From UBA1227 sp045629305 (GTDB taxonomy: Bacteria > Bacillota > Clostridia > Oscillospirales > Acutalibacteraceae): a stretch of DNA of 48,048 nucleotides. The stretch lies in the NCBI GenBank assembly GCA_045629305.1, contig JAZQQZ010000029.1, positions 1-48,048 on the forward strand, given 5' to 3'. Below, one piece after another: positions 14,685 to 23,563 of this stretch (positions are counted from its first letter, which is position 1; each line of letters begins with the position of its first letter). The notes below the pieces were generated by a model that was not told the DNA's origin, searched no databases, and saw only the letters and a program-made list of their open reading frames with translations. The position numbers and the translations under genes were made by a program.

Positions 14685-15076
14685 AAAAAATTATTCTCTC
14701 AATCGCACTTACCCTCGCAATCGTTTTCTCATTTAGCGCTTGCTCGAAGCCAGTAGAGGCAGAGCCATCATCTAATGGTGCCGCAGGTACATTCGCATTC
14801 TCTGTAGTAGACAAAGATGGTAACAAAGAAGATTTCAATGTTGCTTATACAGAGGGACAGACAGTATGTGATGCTCTTCTTGCTGAAGAACTTATCGCAG
14901 GTGAAGATAGCGAATATGGTCTTTACGTTAAGACAGTAAATGGCATCACATATGACTACAACACAGATGGTTATTACTGGGCTTTCTACATCGATGGCGA
15001 ATATGCTACAACAGGTGTAGAAAACACTAAGATTGAATCTGATAAAGCCTACTCAATGGTTGGCGAAAAAGGATAA
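14681..15076 (+). CDS. DUF4430 lipoprotein, transcobalamin-like cobalamin-binding candidate
   Basis: A 131-residue secreted lipoprotein. The signal peptide MKKIILSIALTLAIVFSFSAC ends in a lipobox with Cys at about residue 21, so it is probably anchored outside the membrane. The mature part is a single DUF4430 domain: FAFSVVDKDGNKEDFNVAY, TVCDALLAE, GLYVKTVNGI and YYWAFYIDGEYATTGVEN. This domain resembles the C-terminal domain of transcobalamin and intrinsic factor that caps B12. Its ATG overlaps the S-component stop by four bases, and GGAG lies upstream. A surface protein that captures corrinoids for the ECF transporter is the favoured role. Confidence 0.88.
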   Translation: MKKIILSIALTLAIVFSFSACSKPVEAEPSSNGAAGTFAFSVVDKDGNKEDFNVAYTEGQTVCDALLAEELIAGEDSEYGLYVKTVNGITYDYNTDGYYWAFYIDGEYATTGVENTKIESDKAYSMVGEKG

Positions 15077-15158
15077 TGTCATATAACAAATTGACAAATT
15101 TTACAAAAATTTTGTTGCATGCATATAAATTTTTTATGATTTATTAGTTCGTTTTTTA

Positions 15159-15187
15159 TTGAATGTAACACTAAATAGATTTATAAT
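15159..15187 (+). promoter_or_regulatory. Promoter for the CofE-like gene
   Basis: TTGAAT and TATAAT with a 17-base spacer, 35 bases before the start codon and its AAAGGAG site. The rest of 15077-15222 is AT-rich with no clear terminator for the B12 operon. Confidence 0.65.
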
Positions 15188-15222
15188 ATCTATGTTATTT
15201 TTCAATAAAGGAGTCCTACTAA

Positions 15223-16422
15223 ATGGATCAATATGAAAGAAGAGTAGGTACAGTTTCACGTGGTATCCGTTGCCCAATCATCCGTGAGGGCGATGACCTC
15301 TCTGAAATCGTTTCCACATCAGTTCTTGAAGCAGCAAAATACGAGGGATTTGAACTTCGCGACCGCGATGTTATCTCCATCACAGAATCAATAGTTGCAC
15401 GTTCACAGGGCAACTATTGTTCAGTAGATAATATCGCTGCAGACGTAAAGGCTAAGCTCGGTGGAGAGACAGTTGGCGTTATTTTCCCAATTCTCTCACG
15501 TAACCGTTTCGCTATCTGCCTTCGCGGTATAGCTCGTGGATCTAAGAAAATTGTTCTTATGCTTTCTTACCCATCAGACGAAGTTGGTAACTGCCTCGTT
15601 TCACTTGATAAGATAGATGCCGCAGGTATCAACCCTTATTCAGATGTTCTCTCTCTCGAGAAGTACAGAGAACTTTTCGGCGAGAACAAGCATGAGTTCA
15701 CAGGCGTTGACTATGTTGCTTATTACTCAGACCTCATCAAAGAAGAGGGCGCAGATGTCGAAGTTATCTTCGCAAATCAGCCAAAGGCAATTCTTGACTA
15801 TACTGATTGCATCATCAACTGTGACATCCATACAAGAGCACGCACAAAGAGAATCCTTCTCGAAGGCGGTGCTAAGGTTGTATGCTCACTTGATGACATC
15901 ATGAATGCACCAGTAGATGGTTCTGGTTGCAACGAGAAGTATGGTCTTCTCGGTTCTAACAAGTCTACAGAGGACAAGATTAAGCTCTTCCCAAGAGAGT
16001 GCAAAGACCTTGTTCTTTCAATCCAGGATAAGATTCTTAAGGCAACAGGCAAGCATGTAGAAGTAATGGTTTACGGCGATGGTGCTTTCAAGGATCCACA
16101 GGGTAAGATTTGGGAACTTGCAGACCCAGTTGTATCACCAGCATTCACTGATGGTCTTATCGGTACACCTAACGAGCTCAAGCTCAAGTATCTTGCTGAT
16201 AACGACTATAAAGACCTCTCTGGCGAGGCTCTCAAGGAAGCTATTTCTAAGAGCATCAAAGAGAAGGACGGAGACCTCAAGGGAAGCATGGCTTCTCAGG
16301 GAACAACTCCTCGTCAGCTCACAGACCTCATCGGTTCACTCTGTGACCTCACATCAGGCTCTGGCGACAAGGGAACACCAGTTGTTCTTGTACAGGGATA
16401 CTTCGATAACTACACTAACTAA
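15223..16422 (+). CDS. CofE-like protein (coenzyme F420-0:L-glutamate ligase family)
   Basis: A 399-residue protein of the F420 ligase fold (COG1478). The N-terminal half has GDDLSEIVSTSVLEA, RDRDVISITESIVAR and ILSRNRFAICLRGIARGS; the later part has VYGDGAFKDPQGKIWELADP, characteristic of the family. CofE adds glutamates to F420-0 in archaea and actinobacteria. Clostridia usually lack F420, and no cofC, cofD or cofG lies nearby, so the real substrate is probably different. It has its own promoter and terminator and stands alone between the B12 operon and uvrB. Codon use (many GCT, CGT, CTC) suggests good expression. Family is confident, reaction is not. Confidence 0.82.
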   Translation: MDQYERRVGTVSRGIRCPIIREGDDLSEIVSTSVLEAAKYEGFELRDRDVISITESIVARSQGNYCSVDNIAADVKAKLGGETVGVIFPILSRNRFAICLRGIARGSKKIVLMLSYPSDEVGNCLVSLDKIDAAGINPYSDVLSLEKYRELFGENKHEFTGVDYVAYYSDLIKEEGADVEVIFANQPKAILDYTDCIINCDIHTRARTKRILLEGGAKVVCSLDDIMNAPVDGSGCNEKYGLLGSNKSTEDKIKLFPRECKDLVLSIQDKILKATGKHVEVMVYGDGAFKDPQGKIWELADPVVSPAFTDGLIGTPNELKLKYLADNDYKDLSGEALKEAISKSIKEKDGDLKGSMASQGTTPRQLTDLIGSLCDLTSGSGDKGTPVVLVQGYFDNYTN

Positions 16423-16432
16423 TTAGACAAAA

Positions 16433-16463
16433 AATGCTCGGCAGAAATGCCGAACATTTTTAT
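16433..16463 (+). terminator. Intrinsic terminator after the CofE-like gene
   Basis: AATG, TCGGCA, loop GAAA, TGCCGA, CATT with one opposed C/A, then TTTTTATATT. Classic shape. Confidence 0.85.
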
Positions 16464-16464
16464 A

Positions 16465-16493
16465 TTTAATCTATATCTAAACTATGATATAAT
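16465..16493 (+). promoter_or_regulatory. Probable uvrBA promoter
   Basis: A perfect TATAAT at 16488-16493, with a weak TTTAAT 17 bases upstream. The start codon at 16521 follows 27 bases later. No SOS-type LexA box is evident to me. Confidence 0.5.
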
Positions 16494-16520
16494 ATTTAGA
16501 ACATAAGAGGAGGTGTGCGG

Positions 16521-18479
16521 ATGGATAAGTTCAAGCTTGTATCAAAATACAAGCCGACAGGCGATCAGCCTGAGGCGATACGCCAGCTTGTTGACAGCAT
16601 TAACGCTGGCAACAAAGAGCAGACTCTGCTGGGCGTAACAGGCTCTGGTAAAACTTTTACCATGGCCAATGTAATCGAGCAAGTCAACAAGCCTACGCTT
16701 GTACTTGCACATAATAAGACTCTTGCCGCACAGCTCTGTTCTGAATTCCGCGAGATGTTCCCAGAGAACGCAGTGGAATATTTTGTTTCATATTATGACT
16801 ACTATCAGCCGGAGGCATATGTGCCTACAACTGATACATATATTGAGAAGGATTCATCAATCAACGATGAGATTGATAAGTTGCGTCACTCTGCGACATT
16901 CTCGCTATCAGAGCGACGAGATGTAATCATCGTTGCATCAGTGTCATGCATCTATTCAATCGGTGATCCTGAATTTTATAAGACTATGGTCATCTCTCTG
17001 AGACCTGGTATGGAATACAGCCGTGATGACCTTCTTCGTAAACTTGTAGAAATCCAATACGAGAGAAACGATGTAAACTTCGTACGTGATAAATTCAGAG
17101 TAAGAGGCGATACGGTTGAGGTATATCCAGCAGGATATACGGACACAGCCGTTCGCATCGAATTCTTCGGTGATGAGATAGATCGAATCACCGAGATAAC
17201 TCCGCTCACTGGAGAAATTAAGAGTGAACTCTCACATCTTGCAATCTATCCAGCTTCTCACTATGTAGTTTCAGCTGACTTCATGGAGGAGGCAATCTCC
17301 GAAATAATGCAGGAATGCTTTGAGAGAGTCGCTTTCTTTGAGTCGCAGGGTAAGCTCATCGAGGCGCAGAGGATACGCGAGCGCACGAGATATGATATGG
17401 AGATGCTGCGTGAAACTGGAATGTGCAGTGGCATCGAGAACTACTCAAGAGTACTCTCACGTCGTGCGCCTGGTTCCACACCGTATACTCTGCTCGATTT
17501 CTTCCCAGATGACTTTATCATGTTCATAGATGAATCACATGTGACTTTGCCACAGGTTCACGGAATGTATGGAGGAGACCACGCAAGAAAAAAGAACCTT
17601 ATAGATTTCGGTTTCCGTCTTCCATCAGCTTATGACAATAGACCTCTAAATTTCGATGAGTTCTATTCTCATATAAATCAAGTGGTATTCACGTCAGCGA
17701 CCCCTGGCGAGTTCGAGAGGGAGAAGAGTGCTACAATAACTGAACAGCTCATCCGTCCTACCGGACTTCTTGACCCGCTCGTTACAGTAAAGCCAATCGA
17801 GGGACAGATAGACGACCTTATCTCACAGATTAATATCCGAATTGAGAGAAAGGAGAGAGTCCTCGTTACCACTCTCACGAAGAAAATGGCAGAGGACCTC
17901 ACAGCATATTTCGAAAATTACGATATCAAGGTTCGTTATATGCATCACGATGTAGACACCATCGAGAGAATGCAAATTATACGCGACCTACGTCTTGGAG
18001 AATTTGATGTTCTCGTAGGTATCAACCTTTTACGTGAAGGTCTCGATATTCCTGAGGTATCACTTGTCGCAATCCTTGATGCCGACAAGGAGGGATTCCT
18101 CCGTTCAGAGACTTCACTTGTACAGACTATTGGTCGTGCAGCGCGTAATGCGAACGGCGAAGTTATTATGTACGCTGACAGCGTAACGCCGTCTATGGAG
18201 CGCGCGATAAAAGAGACTAACCGTCGTCGTGAAATACAACAGAAATACAATGAGGAACATGGTATTGTTCCGAAAACTATCATAAAGGATGTACGCGATG
18301 TAATCGAGATTTCATCCAAAGTTGAGAAAGATAGAACCGGTAAGAAACTCTCAGCCAAGGAGAGAGAGGCAGAGATACGCAGCCTCACCAAGGCAATGCG
18401 TGATGCTGCCCGTATCCTTGACTTCGAGCTTGCAGCTTATTATAGAGACGAGATAAAGAGGCTTGAAAATGGCAACTAA
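16521..18479 (+). CDS. uvrB: Excinuclease ABC subunit B
   Basis: A 652-residue DNA damage recognition helicase of nucleotide excision repair. Walker A is GVTGSGKT at residues 38-45. The beta-hairpin region (YYDYYQPEAYVPTTDTYIEK), the SRRAPGS stretch, the helicase motif FIDESHV, and motifs V/VI (GINLLREGLDIPEVSLVAIL, QTIGRAARN) are all present. The UVR domain that binds UvrC is at the C-terminus (AMRDAARILDFELAAYYRDE). An in-frame GTG at 16515 is too close to AGGAGG; ATG 16521 is correct. Its end overlaps uvrA by 11 bases. Full length for the family. Confidence 0.98.
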   Translation: MDKFKLVSKYKPTGDQPEAIRQLVDSINAGNKEQTLLGVTGSGKTFTMANVIEQVNKPTLVLAHNKTLAAQLCSEFREMFPENAVEYFVSYYDYYQPEAYVPTTDTYIEKDSSINDEIDKLRHSATFSLSERRDVIIVASVSCIYSIGDPEFYKTMVISLRPGMEYSRDDLLRKLVEIQYERNDVNFVRDKFRVRGDTVEVYPAGYTDTAVRIEFFGDEIDRITEITPLTGEIKSELSHLAIYPASHYVVSADFMEEAISEIMQECFERVAFFESQGKLIEAQRIRERTRYDMEMLRETGMCSGIENYSRVLSRRAPGSTPYTLLDFFPDDFIMFIDESHVTLPQVHGMYGGDHARKKNLIDFGFRLPSAYDNRPLNFDEFYSHINQVVFTSATPGEFEREKSATITEQLIRPTGLLDPLVTVKPIEGQIDDLISQINIRIERKERVLVTTLTKKMAEDLTAYFENYDIKVRYMHHDVDTIERMQIIRDLRLGEFDVLVGINLLREGLDIPEVSLVAILDADKEGFLRSETSLVQTIGRAARNANGEVIMYADSVTPSMERAIKETNRRREIQQKYNEEHGIVPKTIIKDVRDVIEISSKVEKDRTGKKLSAKEREAEIRSLTKAMRDAARILDFELAAYYRDEIKRLENGN

Positions 18480-21300
18480 AGACATCTACATAAAAGGGGC
18501 TAAAGAGCATAACCTTCAAAATGTTTCGCTCAAGATTCCAAGAGATAAGATGATTGTATTCACTGGACTTTCTGGTTCCGGTAAATCAAGTCTTGCCTTC
18601 GACACAATCTACGCCGAAGGTCAGAGACGTTATATGGAATCACTCTCATCCTATGCTCGTCAGTTCCTAGGCCTCATGGAAAAACCTAAGGTTGAGATGA
18701 TTGAGGGCCTAAGCCCAGCAATCTCTATTGACCAGAAGACGACCTCTAAGAATCCTCGTTCAACTGTAGGTACAGTAACTGAGATTTATGATTATCTCAG
18801 ACTTCTTTATGCTAGAATAGGAATTCCTCATTGCCCAGTATGTGGCAAAGAGATTAAGTCACAGACAATTGACCAAATTGTAGACCAGATACTTGATCTG
18901 CCTGAAGGAACTAAGATTCAAGTTATGGCACCTATTGCCAGAGGTAAGAAGGGTGAATACGTTCACGAACTTTTGAATGCGAGCAAGCAGGGCTTTGTCC
19001 GTGCTCGCATCGACGGTGAAGTTCGTGACCTCGGCGAGAAGATTAAGCTTGAGAAAAACATCAAACATAGAATTGACATAATCATCGACCGTCTTGTAGT
19101 TAAGGACGGAATAAGATCAAGACTTGCGGACTCTATCGAGACAGCGTCAGGGCTCACAGACGGCATCGTTCTTATCGACGTAATCGATGGAAAAGAGATG
19201 GAGTTCTCACAGAAGTTTGCATGCCCAGATCACAATATTTCACTGACAGAACTTCAGCCAAGAATGTTCTCTTTCAACAATCCATATGGTGCTTGTCCGA
19301 AGTGCACAGGTCTTGGCGAATATACGACAATCGATAAAGACCTTCTTATTCCAGACAAGACTATATCCATCCGTGAAGGTGCTATTAGAGCATATGGTTG
19401 GAGTAAAGTAGAAGAGGGCAGCAATACAATGGGAGATATGTTCTTCCAGGGAATTGCTGACCACTACGGCTTTAGAATTGATGTTCCTGTGTCAGAGATG
19501 AAAGAGGAGGATCTTGATAAGATTCTCTATGGTACAAACGAAGAGAAAGTTGTATACACCCATCACGGAAGACATAGTGAATATAAGTGGGAAGGCAAGT
19601 TCGAAGGAGTAATACCGAACCTTCTTCGTAAATATGAGGAGACCAATTCAGAGATCTCAAGAAGACAGATTGAGCAGGTAATGGCAACTCATGACTGTGA
19701 GGAATGTCACGGCAAGAGACTTAATCCTATTTCACTTGCAGTTACAGTCGGCGGTCTCAATATTGAAGAGCTCACTTCACTTTCAATCGGTGCTGAACTC
19801 GACTTCTTTGAGAATCTTAAACTCACACCACGTGAGGAGATAATCGCAGAGCTCATACTCAAAGAGATTAAATCAAGACTTACTTTCTTAAAGCATGTAG
19901 GACTTGAATATCTCAATCTTTCAAGAAAAGCGGGTACGCTTTCAGGTGGCGAGTCGCAGAGAATTAGACTTGCAACTCAAATTGGTTCATCCCTTATGGG
20001 AGTTCTCTACATACTCGACGAGCCGTCAATAGGTCTTCATCAACGTGACAACGATAAGCTGATTGAAACACTTCAACAGCTCCGCGATCTCGGCAACACG
20101 CTTATCGTTGTAGAACATGATGAAGATACAATGCGCGCAGCAGACTACATCGTTGATATTGGCCCAGGTGCAGGTATAAACGGTGGTAAGATTGTTGCCG
20201 CAGGTACACCGGAAGAAATAATGGCTTGCAAAGACTCAATCACAGGCCAATATCTCTCTGGTGCGCGCTCCATTCCTGTACCGGATAAACGCAGGGAAGG
20301 AAATGGCAATTTCCTTCACGTATCCGGCGCGGAAGAGCATAACTTAAAGGGCATAGATGTTGATATTCCACTTGGCACATTTACATGTGTAACTGGTGTA
20401 TCTGGCTCAGGTAAATCATCTCTTGTAAACGAGATTATCTACAAGACCCTTGCAAGAGATCTCAACAGAGCGAAGGAATTCCCAGGAAAATGCGACGGAA
20501 TTTCCGGTCTCGAAAATCTCGATAAATGTATCGCAATTGACCAGTCACCAATAGGCCGTATGCCATCTTCCAACCCAGCGACCTATACCAATCTTTTCAA
20601 CGATATAAGAAATCTTTTCGCCGCTACACAGGACGCGAAGATTCGCGGCTATAAGCCAGGAAGATTCTCATTCAATGTAAAGGGTGGTCGCTGCGAAGCT
20701 TGCTCCGGTGACGGTATCGTTAAAATCGAAATGCACTTCCTCGCAGATGTATATGTACCTTGTGAGGTATGTGGTGGTTCAAGATACAACAGAGAAACTC
20801 TTGAAGTTAAGTACAAAGGCAAGAACATAGCTGATGTACTCAACATGTCTGTCGATGAGGCAGTAGAATTCTTTGAGGCTGTGCCTCGCATCTATAAACG
20901 CCTCAAGACATTGCAGGATGTAGGCCTCGGATATGTATCACTCGGCCAGCCTGCACCTACGCTCTCGGGCGGCGAGGCCCAGCGAGTAAAACTTGCAACA
21001 GAACTTTCAAAGCGTTCTACAGGCAAGACTTTCTACATTCTTGATGAGCCAACCACTGGACTTCATTCTGCTGATGTAAAGAAACTTCTTGAAGTATTGC
21101 AGCGACTTGTAGATTCAGGCAATACAGTTCTAGTAATTGAACACAATCTTGACGTTATTAAATCCGCCGACTATATCATCGACCTCGGCCCAGAGGGTGG
21201 CGATAATGGCGGTAAGATAATTGCAACTGGAACACCGGAAGAGGTTGCAAGGGTAAAGAAGTCCTATACAGGTCAGTACTTGAAAAAATATTTAAAATAA
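18469..21300 (+). CDS. uvrA: Excinuclease ABC subunit A
   Basis: A 943-residue damage sensor that loads UvrB onto lesions. Two ABC ATPase halves: Walker A at about residue 33 (GLSGSGKSS) and near residue 645 (GVSGSGKSS), with signatures LSGGESQR and LSGGEAQR. Zinc modules are visible as CPVCGK, CPKCTGLG, CEECHGKR, CEACSGDGI and CEVCGGSR. The ATG at 18469 lies inside the uvrB end, with AGAGG a few bases upstream; a TTG two codons earlier is less likely. The genes are co-transcribed and the product is full length. The UvrC partner is not in this window. Confidence 0.98.
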   Translation: MATKDIYIKGAKEHNLQNVSLKIPRDKMIVFTGLSGSGKSSLAFDTIYAEGQRRYMESLSSYARQFLGLMEKPKVEMIEGLSPAISIDQKTTSKNPRSTVGTVTEIYDYLRLLYARIGIPHCPVCGKEIKSQTIDQIVDQILDLPEGTKIQVMAPIARGKKGEYVHELLNASKQGFVRARIDGEVRDLGEKIKLEKNIKHRIDIIIDRLVVKDGIRSRLADSIETASGLTDGIVLIDVIDGKEMEFSQKFACPDHNISLTELQPRMFSFNNPYGACPKCTGLGEYTTIDKDLLIPDKTISIREGAIRAYGWSKVEEGSNTMGDMFFQGIADHYGFRIDVPVSEMKEEDLDKILYGTNEEKVVYTHHGRHSEYKWEGKFEGVIPNLLRKYEETNSEISRRQIEQVMATHDCEECHGKRLNPISLAVTVGGLNIEELTSLSIGAELDFFENLKLTPREEIIAELILKEIKSRLTFLKHVGLEYLNLSRKAGTLSGGESQRIRLATQIGSSLMGVLYILDEPSIGLHQRDNDKLIETLQQLRDLGNTLIVVEHDEDTMRAADYIVDIGPGAGINGGKIVAAGTPEEIMACKDSITGQYLSGARSIPVPDKRREGNGNFLHVSGAEEHNLKGIDVDIPLGTFTCVTGVSGSGKSSLVNEIIYKTLARDLNRAKEFPGKCDGISGLENLDKCIAIDQSPIGRMPSSNPATYTNLFNDIRNLFAATQDAKIRGYKPGRFSFNVKGGRCEACSGDGIVKIEMHFLADVYVPCEVCGGSRYNRETLEVKYKGKNIADVLNMSVDEAVEFFEAVPRIYKRLKTLQDVGLGYVSLGQPAPTLSGGEAQRVKLATELSKRSTGKTFYILDEPTTGLHSADVKKLLEVLQRLVDSGNTVLVIEHNLDVIKSADYIIDLGPEGGDNGGKIIATGTPEEVARVKKSYTGQYLKKYLK

Positions 21301-21339
21301 TATATTATTTAGAAAATAGTTTTTAAAAGGAGATTCAAT

Positions 21340-21495
21340 ATGTTAGCTTGGCTTTTAGGTGCTGAGAATAGTTTTTCCCGTGCACTACTTTACAATATTC
21401 TTACATTCAATCTACTATTAATTTTCGGCATTTTCGTATATGGCATAACTATTGGATTACCTATGCTAGTTATGAAGTTTACTGACAATAAATAA
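21340..21495 (+). CDS. Small single-span membrane peptide between uvrA and fbp
   Basis: A 51-residue protein starting MLAWLLGAENSFSRALLY, with AAAAGGAG seven bases upstream. The middle is a long hydrophobic helix (LTFNLLLIFGIFVYGITIGL), and the end is short and basic to polar (KFTDNK). It is followed by a terminator. I do not know a family. The ribosome site, uninterrupted frame and hydrophobic helix make it credible despite its size. It may be co-transcribed with uvrBA, since only about 40 bases separate it from uvrA. Confidence 0.6.
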   Translation: MLAWLLGAENSFSRALLYNILTFNLLLIFGIFVYGITIGLPMLVMKFTDNK

Positions 21496-21499
21496 GTAG

Positions 21500-21527
21500 A
21501 GCCCGGCCACACGGTCGGGCTTATTAT
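21500..21527 (+). terminator. Intrinsic terminator after the small peptide
   Basis: AGCCCG-GCC, ACAC loop, GGT-CGGGCT followed by TATTATC. It lies between the small gene and fbp. The T-run is short, so some read-through into fbp is possible. Confidence 0.7.
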
Positions 21528-21543
21528 CATATAAAGGTGTCTT

Positions 21544-23535
21544 ATGAGAAATAACAAAATCACTAAAGAAGAACTTGAATATCTTAGACTTTTGTCTAAG
21601 GAATATCCAACATCTCAGTCAGCAATCACAGAGATAATCAACCTTAGGGCAATACTTAATTTGCCTAAGGGTACGGAGCATTTTATGTCTGATATTCACG
21701 GTGAATATGAGGCATTCAATCATATTATGAGAAGTGCATCTGGAGCGATTAGAGACAAGATTGACGAGCTCTTCTCTTTGGAACTTTCCGATGAAGAGAG
21801 AAAAGAACTTGCAACAATTGTCTATTATCCAACTGAGAAGACCGCTGAGATAACCAAGGGTATGAGCGAGCAGGAGAAAGCAGAGTGGTATCACAAGACC
21901 ATCTGCTATCTCATTGATATCTGTCGCCTTGTAGCGTCAAAATACACACGCTCCAAGGTCCGTAAGATTTTACCTCCTGGCTACGCCTACATCATTGACG
22001 AACTCATTCATAACGACTCATCAATCAACAAGAAAGATTATTATGACAACATCATAACTTCTGTAATTGAGATTGGTAAGGCACCAAGTCTTATTCGTGA
22101 CATAAGCCACGTCATTCAGAAACTTATTGTCGACCATCTTCACATTGTCGGTGACATATTCGATAGAGGCCCGCGCGCTGATATCGTGCTCGACGACCTT
22201 ATGCACCACAATAATGTTGATATTCAGTGGGGTAACCACGATATCATTTGGATGGGCGCGGCCTCCGGCTCTAGAGTTTGCATTGCAACAGTCCTTGCAA
22301 ATTCAATCCGATACAACAATCTTCATGTAATTGAGAACGGATACGGCATAAGTCTTAGACCGCTCGCAGTACTTGCAAACGAATGTTATGCCGACTCCAA
22401 CACAGACAGATATATTGCCAACATCGACGACGTCGATGAGACAGGCAAGAAGATAACGGCGAACGACCTTATCCAGACAGGTCGTATGGCCAAAGCAATC
22501 ACAATTATCATGTGGAAGCTCGAAGGTCAATCAATTCTTCGTCATCCAGGATTTGAAATGGATGAAAGATTACTTCTCGATAAGATTGACTACGAAAAGG
22601 GCACAGTAACTATCGATGGCAAGGAGTACGAACTTCTCGATAAAGATTTCCCAACAGTTGATCCATCAAATCCTTTCGCACTTTCAAAGTACGAAGAAGA
22701 AGTAATGAATGAACTCAAAGAGAATTTCCTTGCATCTGAGAAACTACAAGCACATGTCAATTTCCTCTTTGCTAAGGGTTCACTTTATCGTTGTTATAAC
22801 AATAACCTTCTCTTCCATGGTGCAGTGCCTATGGACGCTGAAGGCAACTTCAAGAAATTCACTTATGACGGTGAGGAGTATTACGGCAAAGCACTCTTCG
22901 ACTACTGCATCGAGCAGGCCCGTAATGGTTACTTCTGCGCGGATGGAACAGTAGAGAAGCAGACAGGTAAAGACTTCATGTGGTGGCTATGGTGTGGAAA
23001 ATATTCACCACTCTTTGCAAGAGATAAGATTACGACATTCGAGCGTAGACTTATAGCCGACAAGGACACATGGAAAGAATCTAAGGATCCTTACTATCTC
23101 GTAGTTGAGTCAGCAGCAGGCTGTGAACTCATTCTAAACGAGTTCGGCCTTGGCGGTCCTCACTCACATATCATCAATGGCCATACGCCTGTAAAAGCAG
23201 GCGAGGGCGAGAGCCCTGTAAAGGGCGATGGTAAGCTCATCGATATCGATGGTGGCTTCTGTCGCGCTTACCAGAAGACAACCGGCATCGCCGGCTACAC
23301 ACTCATCTATAACTCATATATGATGAGTCTCTCATCACATGAGCCATTCACATCACACGAAGATGCAATAATTAATAACAAAGATATTCTCTCAGTATCT
23401 GTTATCTTCGAACGTCTCGACAACCGCATCACTGTTGGAGAGACAGATAAGGGTGCAATACTCAAGAGTAATATTGCAAGACTCGAGAGACTTCTATACG
23501 CATACAGACAGGGTATCTTACTCGAAGCAAAATAA
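21544..23535 (+). CDS. fbp: Fructose-1,6-bisphosphatase class III
   Basis: A 663-residue gluconeogenic enzyme converting fructose-1,6-bisphosphate to fructose-6-phosphate. It is metal dependent and unrelated to class I and II enzymes. The metallophosphatase motifs are present: SDIHGEYEAF, HIVGDIFDRGPRAD, IQWGNHDIIWMGAA and IINGHTPVKAGEGESP. The length matches Firmicute class III enzymes. The ribosome site is modest (AAAGGTG). A terminator precedes it and recJ follows 28 bases later, so it can be either a single unit or the head of the recJ-rel block. Confidence 0.96.
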   Translation: MRNNKITKEELEYLRLLSKEYPTSQSAITEIINLRAILNLPKGTEHFMSDIHGEYEAFNHIMRSASGAIRDKIDELFSLELSDEERKELATIVYYPTEKTAEITKGMSEQEKAEWYHKTICYLIDICRLVASKYTRSKVRKILPPGYAYIIDELIHNDSSINKKDYYDNIITSVIEIGKAPSLIRDISHVIQKLIVDHLHIVGDIFDRGPRADIVLDDLMHHNNVDIQWGNHDIIWMGAASGSRVCIATVLANSIRYNNLHVIENGYGISLRPLAVLANECYADSNTDRYIANIDDVDETGKKITANDLIQTGRMAKAITIIMWKLEGQSILRHPGFEMDERLLLDKIDYEKGTVTIDGKEYELLDKDFPTVDPSNPFALSKYEEEVMNELKENFLASEKLQAHVNFLFAKGSLYRCYNNNLLFHGAVPMDAEGNFKKFTYDGEEYYGKALFDYCIEQARNGYFCADGTVEKQTGKDFMWWLWCGKYSPLFARDKITTFERRLIADKDTWKESKDPYYLVVESAAGCELILNEFGLGGPHSHIINGHTPVKAGEGESPVKGDGKLIDIDGGFCRAYQKTTGIAGYTLIYNSYMMSLSSHEPFTSHEDAIINNKDILSVSVIFERLDNRITVGETDKGAILKSNIARLERLLYAYRQGILLEAK

Positions 23536-23563
23536 TCTAAAAAAATTTGAAGGAGGTGGAGAA

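Noticed and set aside
16515..16520. Upstream GTG start for uvrB
   Set aside because: Too close to AGGAGG to be used; ATG 16521 has normal spacing.
23435..23563. An earlier start for recJ inside fbp
   Set aside because: The stretch encodes fbp in another frame, and GAAGGAGGTGG sits directly before ATG 23564.
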